Assembly: GCA_030737875.1 (NCBI GenBank)
Contig: CM060912.1
Coordinates: forward strand, 876,641,199-876,705,198
Length of the DNA stretch: 64,000 nt
Direction of reading: 5' to 3'
Origin: Allium sativum
Lineage: Eukaryota; Streptophyta; Magnoliopsida; Asparagales; Amaryllidaceae
The first letter of the stretch is position 1. Each line of letters starts with the position of its first letter. A program made the translations under genes and the position numbers. Positions 1-11,264 of this stretch are shown in pieces. Below the pieces are notes generated by a model. That model ran no database searches, was not told where the DNA came from, and saw only the letters and a list, made by a program, of their open reading frames with translations.

Positions 1-1509
1 CCTAATGTGAGAGGTCTGTGTATTAATAATTAATTAATGCAAATCTAAGATAAATATGATACCTAAAACGTGTTGGGTGGATAGGGTTAAAACAATTGGA
101 CTGATGAATCTAATAAACCCGTTTTGTAAATCTGTAGGCCCAATATAAAGTTAGGTAAAACAATCTGTAAGTCTATTAAATCTGTACATCTGATCTGTTA
201 ATCTGGAAACTTGTTAACTTTATTGTCTGATATGTGAACTAGTAAATCTGAGCTCTTTATGTCTGAAACTTGTAAACAAGTTAATCTGAAATATGTTAGT
301 CTGGGGACATAAGGTTAGGAGGGGAAATACTTGTGTCATCTGTTGTTTGGGACCCATATTAGTCAGTAACCCTTTCTGGTATCAAAACTTTGACCCCACA
401 GTATGTAGGGGTCCAGGCACGCTTACTGAACCAATTATAAGTGGTTCATTCTGATAATGGCGAGGGGTGTTGATGGTGCATTTCAACCGGGTATTGTGCG
501 TGCATGGATCCAGTCTGATCTGAGGATGTAAGACACAGTGACATCTGTAATAGGTCTGTGCCAATAGGTTGCCACTTTAGGGAGTGATACACCCTAATGT
601 GGGGCCGACATAGGGTATTTATGTATTGGGGACCCGATTTCTTGGGGGTAGTACTTAGGGTACACTTAGTTCTGTCTATTTCTGTTGGTACCGTTTGTTT
701 CCATTGGATGGCAACACCTGTCTGTTTCTGCGTGGTACCGTCTGTTTGGGGTGGTAAAGGCCCATTACTAGTGTACACCTAATTCTGACATTCTGTTTCC
801 GTAAGGATTATTCTGTTTCCGTCTCTGATTCCGTTTCTGTTTCCATTCCTTCTGTCTGTTGGGGTGGTAAAGGCCCATTAGTTGGGTGGTAAAGGCCCAT
901 TATTAGTATCTTGCTTCTGTACCTTCTGTTTGTTCGGGTGGTAAAGGCCCATTACTAGCATTATGTTTCTGTAGAGATTATTCTGTTTCCGTTTCTGTTT
1001 CAGTTTAAACATTAGGGTAACACCTAATCCTGTTATACTAGTATTAGTGCAGAGAAGTGAAGACTAAGTAAGAAACTTAGCTTAGTCTATATCATTCTAT
1101 TAAACTGCTATTCATGTTACGGTTATCTCTCATCCAGTTTTATTTACATGTCATGAAGCTATTATCTGTTTATATGCTGAAAGTCACTGGACTCACCAGA
1201 CTTATGTCTGACCTAGTTTGCTTTGCCTCTTTTCTTTCCATTCCCCCCCCCCCAGGTTTTTAGAGTGGATACATAGGAGCTTGATTCAGATTCTCTCTGC
1301 TTGAAGTATTTGAAGTATTGCTTGGATTTGGCTCTATCTTTCCATGGCAGTTTATATTGGGGATTATGATTTTAAAAACTATGCATTCTTAAGGCTGTTG
1401 TACAAGACCGATATTTTGTACTTGAATTCTGATATTGTGATTTGGAAAGATGTAACCAAACTTATTTATGTTTCTATTGTAATAAAGCTATAAATTTTTC
1501 AAGTACTTT
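1..1509 (+). repeat. Element A 5' LTR, left visible segment
   Basis: Runs collinear with 9635 to about 11164 of the 3' LTR, including the starting CCTAATGTGAGAGGTC, four copies of a GGTGGTAAAGGCCCATTA motif, a poly-C tract near 1244 and the TTTTTCAAGTACT stretch just before the break. The sequence then jumps at 1510 into solo LTR B and resumes at 5448. The short reading frames here are not conserved in the other LTR and look non-coding. Confidence 0.85.
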
Positions 1510-1884
1510 TGTAACAACCCGAATTATGATAACATGTTAAAACAAGAAATCAAGGTATAATTAATTTTTAAAATGAGAATCAAGGGAAACGAGTTGCGCC
1601 AATGCATTCGTCTCGGAATTCTACATGAAATTGAGCCCAAGTTTTCAAAAATCAGAGTCTGGATGAAGAAGTTATGGCCTGTAGAAGATTCAGCAAATTT
1701 CAGGCAGCACAGGACCAGGTAGGTCGACCTGGGGGTCAGGTCGACCATGTGGTCGACCTCCCCCCTTATAGGTCGACCTGGTCGGCCTGTTTTGACCCAG
1801 AACCCATTTTTGAAGCCTGAGACGAGTTTTGATGGTCCGGATTGATTCTAAGGTTGATCTAAGGGCCCTAAATAGTTCCTACAC

Positions 1885-1893
1885 CTATAAATA
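1885..1893 (+). promoter_or_regulatory. TATA-like box in solo LTR B
   Basis: CTATAAATA about 375 bp into the LTR, followed by a pyrimidine- and A-rich stretch, a plausible U3/R promoter position. No start site can be proved from sequence alone. Confidence 0.45.
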
Positions 1894-2569
1894 TACCCTA
1901 AGAACTAACCTAATTCATAACAAATCATTCTTACACCATTATGCTATTAAAATATCTCTTGAACCATGGCCGCCATCTCCAAATCAAAGTACAAGCATTC
2001 AAACTCAAATCAATTCAAAGAACAAGGCTTCTACAATGGTTCAAGACAATAAATCAACGACGCCGCAACATTTTTAGAACAAATTCAGTTCTTAATTCCT
2101 TGTCCACAATCTGTAAGTTCTAGTTATTTTCAGATTAAAATAATTAAATTTAATATGGACATGTAATGAAGTGAAATTGGACTTTTGATTCAAATATATT
2201 CTTGTTTCTTCTTGGATCTTGATTTTGGGAACTTTTCTCTCTTTATTCTCATGACAAGTTTATGGTCTATTCAGCTTGTTGTGAATCAATTTTCTTGGTT
2301 CATGTTGATATTATTATCAAGATCTATTCTTTATGCCTGAGATGATGTTTTTATGTCGTTTTCTCTCTGATCTTGTTTTTATTGCAACTTCTACCTTCCT
2401 CTATTTATTTTCTTTTGATGAACCTAGGTCAATTTCGGACCTAGACCTAAACTACAATATACGTGCGATGGTATACGGGGGAAATATTGGAATATTGCCT
2501 AGTGGAATATATGTGTTTGGTGGAATTGATGGCATAACATAAAAATTGGATATTTGGGTATTACTACCA

Positions 2570-3010
2570 TTAACATGAAATTGGATATTTGAGTATTGTC
2601 ATTAAAATGGTAATTGCAAGAATAGGGATTGGCATATGTAATTTGATATGGATCTTGATATATGTAATTTGGCTAGAACTTGTTATGGGTAAATTGGTGT
2701 AAACATGGTATACATGTAATTTTGGGTGTAAAACTTGATCTATGTAAATTAAGCATAGCTTTGTAAACATGTAAATCATGAATCTTGACATATGTAAAAC
2801 GGCATGAAACTTGGTATATGTGTAAATTGGCATAAAAATTGGCATACATGTAAAACAACATGAATTGAACATATGTAAATTTGGTATGAATTGGGCATAT
2901 GTAAAACTGACATGAAATCTAGATCTTGGGCATATGTTAATTATGTAAAATTTGGAGTTGAAACATATATAATAATTTATGACTTGGTAGAGATTTAATA
3001 TGAACGCGCC
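2570..3010. repeat. Degenerate short-period repeats in LTR B
   Basis: Phrases such as GGCATATGTAAAAC, TTGGCATACATGTAAA and GGTATGAATTGGGCATATG recur every 30-60 bases with heavy divergence. This explains the long minus-strand open frame, which has no recognisable domain. Confidence 0.55.
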
Positions 3011-3251
3011 TAAGTTGGGTTTTGGGTAGTTGGCTTGTATTGTAAATAAAAGGCTATAACTTGGCATAACCTTATAGTGAATTATGATAATAATTTGGGA
3101 ATACGTTTTGGGGCAAAAACGTGAATTATGAACTTGATAATTGGCATATAACTGGAAATATGAATGCGGTTGAAACACGAACATTTTTATATGTTAAACA
3201 CATAAACTGATATTGGGGTTTTGGGTGGAATACGACCATTAATGAACCTTT

Positions 3252-3468
3252 GACACGAGGTTAGACTTGGTTTGTGGTGTAAATCTTCCCGGAACCGCCC
3301 GGCAAATCCAGTAGCCACAAAGTGTCAGTCTAATATGAGAGGTCGAGGGTCAAATTGTAGGCGTAACGATTTATGACACGAGGTTAGACTCAGTTTGTGG
3401 TGTAAATCTGCCCGGAACCGCCCGGCAAATCCAGTGGCCACAAAGTGCACGGTCTAATGTGAGAGGTC
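3252..3468 (+). repeat. Two tandem copies of a structured ~93-nt module in LTR B
   Basis: Copies at 3252-3344 and 3375-3468 both start GACACGAGGTTAGACT and end near GAGAGGTC. Each contains complementary arms: TTAGACT with AGTCTAA or GGTCTAA, and TTTGTGG with CCACAAA. The centre is CCCGGAACCGCCCGG. The same pair occurs at 9441-9650 in element A. Confidence 0.75.
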
Positions 3469-3519
3469 ATGTTTCGCTCGTCATAATGAATGAATTAAGG
3501 AATACTAACCATAATAAGA

Positions 3520-4170
3520 CATGGGTATGGTTAGAGGGTTAGGTGGGATGACATGGAAATTTGACATGTAAATAGAGACCTAACAGGTATGAGTTAAGAG
3601 CATGTAAAACTTATAAGTGTGGACTTAACCAATTTGACATGACATATGGGTGGGTTAAGTCAACGTGAACCGATAAACGACACTTGGTAGGGTTAAGTCA
3701 TGAATCGCTAGAAAACACTTAACCATTATAGCATGTTAATCAGACAAGTGGATAGGGTTAAGTAAAGTGAGAACACCTAACCAATACAACGGGTTAATTA
3801 GACAAGTGGTTGCGGTTGAGTAATAAAACTTAACCAATATAACATGACAAGCAATTGGGTTAGGTTAACTTGAATGGGTTGATAACACCCAACCCATATA
3901 ACCTGATGTGTGGTAGGGTTAAGTAAATACACGAGGGTAACACTTAACCATTATATGGCTAGTGGATGGGGTTGAGTTAACATATGCTTAACCAATCTAA
4001 TGTGAGGTGTGGTAAGGGTTAAGTTAACACAGGGGAGAATGCTTAAGCAATGTAACAAGACATGCGGTAAGGTTAAGTAACACAAGAAAGAACACTTAAC
4101 CAAGGTAACATGATGGGGGGTGGGGTTAAGTTAACTTGAATGGATAACACTTAACCAACCTGTGGGGTAT
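3520..4170. repeat. Diverged ~55-65 bp tandem units with GGGTTAAGT / ACTTAACC arms
   Basis: About ten units alternate a GGGTTAAGT-type word with its near complement ACTTAACC, separated by spacers. Each unit could fold into a hairpin and the whole block looks like an old expanded minisatellite within LTR B. Confidence 0.6.
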
Positions 4171-5447
4171 ACGAATAGACCCTAGGAAAACCCTAGTAGC
4201 GGGACCCGTTTCAGCATAAACCCACATTAGGTATCAACGGTACCCTGAGCTAGGCAGGGTGGGGACGATTACCGGGCTGATTGTAAGCGGTCAAAATGGC
4301 GGCGGGTGATGCATAGTGTAGGTTCCGACGGATTATGGGCATGCACGTATTTCGGAGTGGAAATTTAGCCACTGGGCATCATTAGATATAAAGTTGTGCA
4401 TCAAGAATTGTGTCGGGGTTGCCATCCTAGGGACTGATACACCCTAGGGTGGGACCAACACAGGTATCTTCAAGTAGGGGGTCGTGTGACATAAACAAGA
4501 ACTAGGTCGAGTAGGAGCCGATCGATTAGGGTAGTAAGGATACATCTAACACATTCATGGAAATTGGGCTGGTTTAGGTGAAATCCTCATATTAGATGTA
4601 GTCCTGAAGGCTGACACAACTACGGGGTTGTAATAACCTTAGTATATAACACATGTGAAACATTGTAAGTAAGAGCCGATCAATTAAGATAGGTACGGTG
4701 GGGACATGAAACTGTCAATATGAGGTGGGACCCTCATCGTGGGATATGTACCTATAAAACTATCATGTGGGTTATGGGGGATCACTTATCTTGTAATTAC
4801 AACTAAATAAACTAATTGGAACGCTTGTTAGGTGGTGCAGAGAACATAGGAAATCAAGGAAAATACTGTAATGGTGAAGCTTAGAAATCATGTGATGTTA
4901 TACTTGATAGGAACCTTGCGATGTGATACTTGGTAGGAACCTTGTGATGCTACTCTTGATAGGAAGTATGGGATGTTATACTTGATTCATCGTGCCTGTA
5001 GCTTACCTCGTCATCATGCTTATGTTTACTTTCAGTTTATTCATGCCATATTATCTTTACCTGTTTTTATGCTGAAAGTCACTAGGTTCGCAGGGTGGGA
5101 ATACAGCTTAGTTCGGATCTTACCAAGCTTCAAGGCTCTTTCATGTACGGATTGGATTTCTCTTGGCTATGGCTTGCTTTGCTTTATTGGGGAATACTAC
5201 AATTTATTTTTATGCTTCTTTGTTTTTGAGCAAGATAGATATTTTGACTATGTAATTGGATATTGGAAGTTGATGGGCTTTTATTGTAAACACTTATATT
5301 TAATAAATGATTTGAAGTACTTCTACTTTACTTTCCGCTGTTTTATATACATCTGTCTTGTAATATTTCTGTTCTAATACCCATAATGCTCCATTGACGT
5401 TAAGGCATTCCCTTTGTGAGTGACCTTAACGAATGTGGGGTGTTACA

Positions 5448-5552
5448 ACTACTATATCTATCTTATAAATTTTCTGTTCTGTCTACTAAAACGCTCCATA
5501 AAAGTTAAGGCATTCCCTTTGTGAGTGACCTTAACGGAGGTGGGGTGTTACA
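5448..5552 (+). repeat. Element A 5' LTR, right terminal segment
   Basis: Resumes the LTR of A after solo LTR B, matches about 11163-11264, and ends GGTGGGGTGTTACA immediately before the primer binding site. Confidence 0.85.
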
Positions 5553-5554
5553 CT

Positions 5555-5566
5555 TGGTATCAGAGC
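5555..5566 (+). other. Primer binding site of element A (initiator-Met tRNA)
   Basis: TGGTATCAGAGC lies two bases after the LTR end. It is the usual complement of the 3' end of plant initiator methionine tRNA used by many LTR retrotransposons. Confidence 0.9.
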
Positions 5567-5807
5567 TAAAGGTTACCAGATTGGACAAAAAGTTTTTGAA
5601 AATTATTTTCAAAAAGGTTTAAAAAGGAAGTATTTTCAAAAGTAGAGTTTATTCTGAAAAACATAATCCCCAAAGCCATAGCCTATCTTTCTATCCTTTG
5701 TTTTGAATCTTTCCTTTTCTTTCGTTTCAGCATATCTGGGTATCTTAACCTTCTGGAGGGCGTACCAATACCTGGCTTGTTCAGGAGGATCCTAGAAGCT
5801 AGGGCTA

Positions 5808-6630
5808 ATGATGCGGGGCCAACAAAACTTTCCTCCTCCCCCAGCTGCAGCGGGTCCTCCTCCTCCACGTGTGAATACTTTCTCGAAGATATGTAGAGAC
5901 TTTCGAGCCATGGGTAGAAAGAACTTTAATGGAACTGAATCCTTCGTGGAGGAAAGGAACTGGCTCAAAGAAACTGAGGATTTGTTCGTTATCTTCGAGG
6001 TGGACGATAGGCAGAAGATACAATTGGCGGCATGGTTGCTTAAGGACGAAGCTTCTTTTTGGTGGGAGGTCACAAATGGAGAGCGTCCGGTAGAGAGATG
6101 GATGGATTTCAGGCATAGGTCCGAGATGAAATTTCTCTCACGAACGGAAGAGAGTCTATACGTAGAGAGGTTCTTGGCGTTGAAGCAGGGGAATTTATCA
6201 GTGAGAGAGTACGTCAACAAGTTTAATCAGTTGGCAAGATACGGCTTAGATTTGGTAAATACACCGCATAAGAAGGCACTAAGGTTTGAACGAGCCGCTA
6301 CACGGATTGGCAATGTCCCACATTCCTATGGGGGCTACCTTCGAGAAATTAGTTGACATGGCATTGATGCATGAAGAGGAGACCAAAAGTGAGAAGAAAG
6401 AAGAAAATCTTGAAGGACCACATAACAAGAAAGCGGGGCCCAAAAAGGAAACACAATAGAAGGATGAGAAGTCTGAAGACAAGAAGGAGAAGAAGTGCTT
6501 TACTTGTGGAAGCTCGACCCATCTGAACAAGGATTGCAGAAAAAGGAAGGGCACCTGCTTCAACTATGGAGAAATGTGGCACTTCACTAGGGACTGCCCA
6601 AAGAAACGAGGACAAGGGAAGGGGGCATGA
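5808..6630 (+). pseudogene. gag: Element A gag (capsid/nucleocapsid-like), broken
   Basis: Gag would form the particle core and bind element RNA. Translation from ATG at 5808 gives a proline-rich start, then a gypsy capsid-like region with FRAMGRKNFNG, AAWLLKDEASFWW and VREYVNKFNQLARYG. The frame at 5808 ends at 6356. A frameshift near 6285-6310 moves the rest to the next frame, where an in-frame TAG lies at 6457-6459. Two CCHC knuckles follow. The first, CFTCGSSTHLNKDC, fits the consensus; in the second the second cysteine is tyrosine (CFNYGEMWHFTRDC). The frame stops at 6628-6630. An upstream in-frame start is not needed because the double ATG at 5808 opens the conserved part. It cannot make full-length Gag as it stands. 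Confidence 0.8.
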
Positions 6631-7715
6631 CCAACTTCTAAAGGACAGGCGAATACCCTCGAGGCTCGTAGATAGGATAGAAATAGGAAAACTTTCTATA
6701 AAAGGTTTAATTTCCTTATCTGATTTTGGAGTTAAAACTCTTTCTGATTTTGGCATTTTGATTCTATAATTGAAACTCTGCACTTTAATACTAGTCTTGT
6801 TTATGATTCCGCTATAGTCTCAAACCCCATTTGGTAATCTGTTTGTGATAAGTTGGGGTTTGAGGTTATCTGTGTTGGGCGTTAAGTTGACTATGACGCA
6901 TACATTTAGGGTTTTTATCATGTTTAGTTTCCCAAGAATCATTTGGTAATATGATCTGTACCAGTAGTCTGTAAGTATCTGAATATTTCTGAAAAGGATA
7001 GGGTTTTTTACTCAAAGCGTGAAGTAGATTTCCAGTTGGACATTTGTTTAATAAGAGTGATTCTCTGAGTGTCAATCTGATATTGATTTCGGTTTTCGGG
7101 GTTGATACTTAGGGGGTTATTCTCTTAAATCGATGTTTAATAGGAACAAAGCTTTTGTTTTAATTATACTTGCTTCTGTCACTCAGTTGTATCATATCGA
7201 TCGAATCTTCGACCTTTAGGTAGAAACTAATGGTTGTAAACATGTTTTTGAGACATGTTATGTTTGATGGTTGTAAGTGGATGCAAGTGGTTGCTCGTGG
7301 ATGCATATACACACTCTAGGCAGTAGATCGGCTCAAAAACACTCTCATACTACATATAGATGTGTGTGCATTTTAAAAAATTTATGGATGCAAAATGGTT
7401 GACTCAGCACATGGATGTTGCATATGAATGAACGGTTGTGCACTCATATAGAAATGATATGTATCAAATAGGAAAATTGCATACATGTTGGACTCATGGC
7501 ACTGACATAATTCGCATTAAGGAGGTCAACAGAATCAGTGGACCGCCTGATCTTTGCATTAGATAAGGAACATATACACACACCTTTGCATATGTTCATA
7601 CAACATTAGAAGTTTTCTAAGGATAATGGATGCTTGTGAATGATGGTTGAGTAGATGGGTGATTGGATGGTAGGACACATTCTTCCTAGCTTGAAGATTT
7701 CGGGGACGAAATCCT
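6631..7715 (+). other. Element A internal non-coding region where pol would be
   Basis: About 1.1 kb between gag and the purine tract. The first 50 bases still read like the linker that precedes protease (GQANTLEAR), after which no protease, RT or integrase motif appears in any frame. The rest is T-rich untranslated-like sequence. This is an internal deletion or an ancestral gag-only design. Confidence 0.7.
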
Positions 7716-7730
7716 TTAAGGAGGAGAGAA
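7704..7730 (+). other. Polypurine tract and conserved pre-PPT motif of element A
   Basis: A TTTCGGGGACGAAA palindrome is followed by AAGGAGGAGAGAA directly before the 3' LTR start TGTAACACCCC. Elements C, E and F carry the same palindrome just before their purine tracts. Confidence 0.8.
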
Positions 7731-9159
7731 TGTAACACCCCGTATTTTCTGTGAACAAAAGAGTAACAAATCAGAGAATAATTAAATTGTAACAAAATAA
7801 TTAAGGGAAACGGTTTGCTCCATTGCGTTCGTCTCGAAATTCTTCTTAGAATAGAGTCCAAGTTTGCGTAAATCGGACTCCGTATGAAGAAGATATGGCC
7901 TTCAGAAGTTTCAGTAAAAAAATCAGCCCGGAGTTCAAAATTCAAATTTTGAAATTCAAACCAGACACCCGGGCTGGGCAGGAAAATTCCCGCCCAGGAC
8001 CCAGGTCGACCTGGGTAAACAGGTCGACACTAGGGTCAACCTTAAGGTCGACCTCCCCCCCTTTTCCAGATCTGTAGACAGATCTATTTTTCTGCACCTG
8101 GACGCCTTTCTGACTGGATTCATGAGTTCTAACTTATTTAAACACCACCAAACCCAGCTTTCTCTCCACACAATTTCATCCTGCCTATACGCTGCCTCTA
8201 TTCTAATTAAAAATAAAAATGGCGTCGCTACTCTGCTAGAATCAAAACTAGAACTAGCGCATCTTCTTCCAATCTGAATAGAATTAAAAGAGAATCAAAT
8301 CTAATCGATAGTCTACGCCAAAGGAGCGCTATTCAGTGTCAGAACACAGATCCCAGAAATCAAGGTTTACCTTTTAAATTGTGAGTACAGTTATTTTCAG
8401 ATATAAACTTTTATTATGATCTTGGCATGGTTAAAAATCTGAATCTGAGGTTATGCATATTCTTATCTGTCAGATCTGTTTTTTTGTGACTATTCTGTAT
8501 CTCCTTTTTCTTTCTGTTCTATAGCCAGGCTACTACGAGCCTACGCCAAATCTCATAAGAGATAAATGCATGAACGCTAATTTTGGGACAAATAATGAAT
8601 ATTGCATAATTGGATATGATTGATCTGTGACAGATTTGAGAAAATAACATAGGTTGTAAATTAAGATCTAGAATCAGTGCACACTATGTATAAAAGACTG
8701 TGATTTGGAAGAAGAATTATTATATGATAACATATGACTTGGGATTTGGAACATAATGCATATTATAATGCAAGATCTGATTTTGAGGACTTAATACATG
8801 ATTAAAATTTAAGATCTAGATTTTGGGGCATATTTTATATCACGATCTATGACTTGAAAAGAGAAAAAAAAAGATATATGTGACTTAGGCGTAAAGATCT
8901 ATATTAAAATAAGTTAACTATTAATGTGAATGCGCCTAAATATGGATTTTTGGATATTTGGCATCATAGGCTATAATTTGGCACAATTCATATTGTTTGG
9001 GACTTTTTAGAGAATATTCTGTACTATGCAAAGTTTAATTAAAATTTGGGGCATATGTCAGATTATGAATTATGACCATGATTTAGGCATGTAAATTTAG
9101 GAAAGATATGTAAATAGAACTTTAAGAAATATTTAATCCGTTAAATATGCTGAATTGCC

Positions 9160-9300
9160 TAATCTGCTAATCTGTTAGCTGCTAAATCTGTTGAATTGCC
9201 TAATCTGCTAAATCTGTTATCTGCTTAATCTGTTGAATTGCCTAATCTGCTAAATCTGTTATCTGCTTAATCTATTGAATTCCCTAATCTGATAAAAGCT
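9160..9300. repeat. ~45-bp tandem repeats in element A LTR
   Basis: The phrase GAATTGCCTAATCTGCTAAATCTGTTATCTGCTTAATCTGTT recurs about three times with small changes; the words are split here only by substitutions. Confidence 0.65.
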
Positions 9301-9440
9301 GAATAATTATAAATTGGAGACTCGATCTAAAATTGAGCAAAACATGTTAATAGAACTTTGGATAATCTGCCGTAACTTGTAAAGAAGTTAAATCTGCTAA
9401 ATAGACATAATTAGTCCGATATTTTCTGTAAAGTGGCTAT

Positions 9441-9650
9441 GACACGAGGTTAGACTCTGTTTGCGGTAGAAGACTGCCCAGAACCAACCGGCCTAACCAA
9501 CAACCGCAAACTGCCAGTCTAATGTAGGAGGCCGTAGGCATAACTAAAATATGCTTAGACACGAGGTTAGGTCTGGCTTGTGGCAGAAGTCTGCCCGGAA
9601 CCGCCCGGCATATCCAACGACCACAAGCTACCGACCTAATGTGAGAGGTC
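9441..9650 (+). repeat. Two tandem copies of the structured ~93-nt module in element A LTR
   Basis: Copies at 9441-9533 and 9558-9650. In the first the arms are TTAGACT/AGTCTAA and GTTTGCGG/CCGCAAAC. In the second they are TTAGGTC/GACCTAA and GCTTGTGG/CCACAAGC. Compared with LTR B several paired positions have changed on both sides. The 3' half of the second module reappears at window base 1. Confidence 0.75.
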
Positions 9651-11264
9651 TGTGCATTAATAATTAATTAATGCAAATCTAAGATAAATATGATACCCCA
9701 AACGTGTTGGGTGGATAGGGTTAAAACAATTGGACTGATGAATCTAATAAACCCATTTCGTAAATTTGTAGGCCCAATACAAAGATAGGTAAAACAATCT
9801 GTAAGACTGTTAAATCCGTACATCTGATCTGTTAATCTGGAAACTTGTTAACTTGATTGTCTGATCTGTAAACTAGTAAATCTGAGCTCTGTATGTCTGA
9901 AACTTGTAAACAAGTTAATCTGAAATATGTTAGTCTGGGGACACAAGGTTAGGAGAGGAAATACTTGTGTCATCTGTTGTTTGGGACCCATATTAGTCAG
10001 TAACCCTTTCTGGTACCAAAACTTTGACCTCACACTATGTAGGCGTCCGGGCACGCTTACTGAACTAATTATAAGCGATTCATTCTGATAATGGCGAGGG
10101 GTGTTGATGGTGCGTTCCAACCGGGTCATGTGCGTGCATGGATCCGGTCTGCTCTGAGGATGTAAGACACCGTGACATCTGTAAATAGGTATGTGCCAAT
10201 AGGTTGCCACTTTAGGGAGTGATACACCCTACTGTGGGGCCGATACAGGGTATTTATGTATTAGGGACCCGACCGCTTGGGGGTAGGACTTAGGGTACAC
10301 TTAGTTCTGTCTATTTCTGTTGGTACCGTCTGTTTTCGTTGGGTGGCAACACCTGTCTGTTTCTGCATGGTACCGTCTGTTGGGGTGGTAAAGGCCCATT
10401 ACTAGTGTACACCTAATTCTGACATTCTGTTTCTGTAAGGATTATTCTGTTTCCGTCTCTGATTCCGTTTCTGATTCCGTTTCTGATTCTGTTTTCGTAC
10501 CTTCTATCTGTTGGGGTGGTAAAGGCCCATTAGTTGGGTGGTAAAGGCCCATTATTTGTATCCTGCTTTTGCACCTTCTGTCTGTTCGGGTGGTAAAGGC
10601 CCATTACTAGCAATCTTTTTCTGTAGAGATTAAGCTGTTTCCGTTTCTGTTTCAGTTTAGACATTAGGGTAACACCTAATCCTGTTATACTAGCATTAGT
10701 GCAGAGAAGTAAAGACTAAGTAAGAAGCTTAGCTTAGTCTATATCATTCTGTTAACCTGCTATTCCTGTTACGATTATCTCTCATCCAGTTTTATTTACA
10801 TGTCATGATACTATTATCTGTGTATATGCTGAAAGTCACTGGACTCACCAGACTTATGTCTGACCTAGTTTGTTTCACCTCTTTTCTTTCCGTTCCCCCC
10901 CCCCCCCCCAGGTTTTTAGAGTGGAGACATAGGAGCTTGATTCAGATTCTCTCTTCTTGAAGCATTTGAAGTATTGCTTGGCATTGGCTCTATCTTTCCA
11001 TGGAAGTTTATATTGGGGATTATGACTTTAAAAACTATGCATTCTGAAGGCTTTGTACAAAACCAATATTTTGTACTTGAATTCTGATATTGTGATTTGG
11101 AAATACGTAACCAAACTTGTTTCTGTTTCTGTTGTAATAACGTTATAAATTTTTCAAGTACTAATTTATCTGTCTTGTAAATTTTCTGTTCTGTCTACTA
11201 AAACGCTCCATCAAAGTTAAGGCATTCCCTTTGTGAGTGACCTTAACGGAGGTGGGGTGTTACA

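Larger units (their letters stand above)
1510..5447 (+). mobile_element. Solo LTR B inside the 5' LTR of element A
   Basis: Starts TGTAACAACCCG and ends GGGGTGTTACA, a complete LTR of 3938 bp with no internal region. It is a diverged relative of the LTR of A: shared parts are the GGTCGACCT-rich block near 1720-1790, the paired structured modules at 3252-3468, the GGTTGCCA...GATACACCCTA block near 4420 and the AAGGCATTCCCTTTGTGAGTGACCTTAACG 3' terminus. The flanks ACTTT (1505-1509) and ACTAC (5448-5452) are only a weak 3-of-5 target duplication, as expected for an old insertion. A TATA-like CTATAAATA lies at 1885-1893. I see no supported gene in it. The 204-codon minus-strand frame at 2570-3184 is low-complexity repeat sequence. 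Confidence 0.8.
1..11264 (+). mobile_element. Element A: gag-only Ty3/gypsy-like LTR retrotransposon (left end outside window)
   Basis: Long-LTR element made of a left-truncated 5' LTR (1-1509 plus 5448-5552), primer binding site, broken gag, a 1.1-kb non-coding stretch, purine tract and a complete 3' LTR (7731-11264). Window base 1 aligns with about 9635 in the 3' LTR. The visible 5' LTR pieces total 1614 bp against 1630 bp for the matching 3' LTR part, which supports pairing them. No protease, RT, RNase H or integrase is present, so it would need proteins supplied in trans. This layout resembles published TR-GAG elements. It sits in the 5' LTR of element C: its right flank starts TGCAG, and the matching uninterrupted sequence is at 18542 in C's 3' LTR. 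Confidence 0.85.
7731..11264 (+). repeat. Element A 3' LTR (3534 bp)
   Basis: Starts TGTAACACCCCG and ends GGTGGGGTGTTACA. It holds a GGTCGACCT-rich block (about 8000-8060), a weak TATA-like TTATTTAAAC near 8134, ~45-bp repeats of TCTGTTGAATTGCCTAATCTGCTAAA type (9160-9300), the structured module pair (9441-9650), the GGTGGTAAAGGCCCATTA repeats (10383-10605), a poly-C run near 10897 and a terminal AAGGCATTCCC block. No coding sequence is supported; the open frames are shadows. Confidence 0.9.

Noticed and set aside
2570..3184. 204-codon minus-strand open frame
   Set aside because: Lies in a solo LTR, built from degenerate short repeats, no domain, not conserved in related LTR A.
4973..5377. 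134-codon plus-strand frame near the end of LTR B
   Set aside because: Aromatic-rich chance frame in AT-rich LTR; the matching region of A's LTR is not open.
9160..9300. Possible CRISPR-like regular repeat
   Set aside because: Plant LTR context, contiguous diverged repeats without unique spacers.
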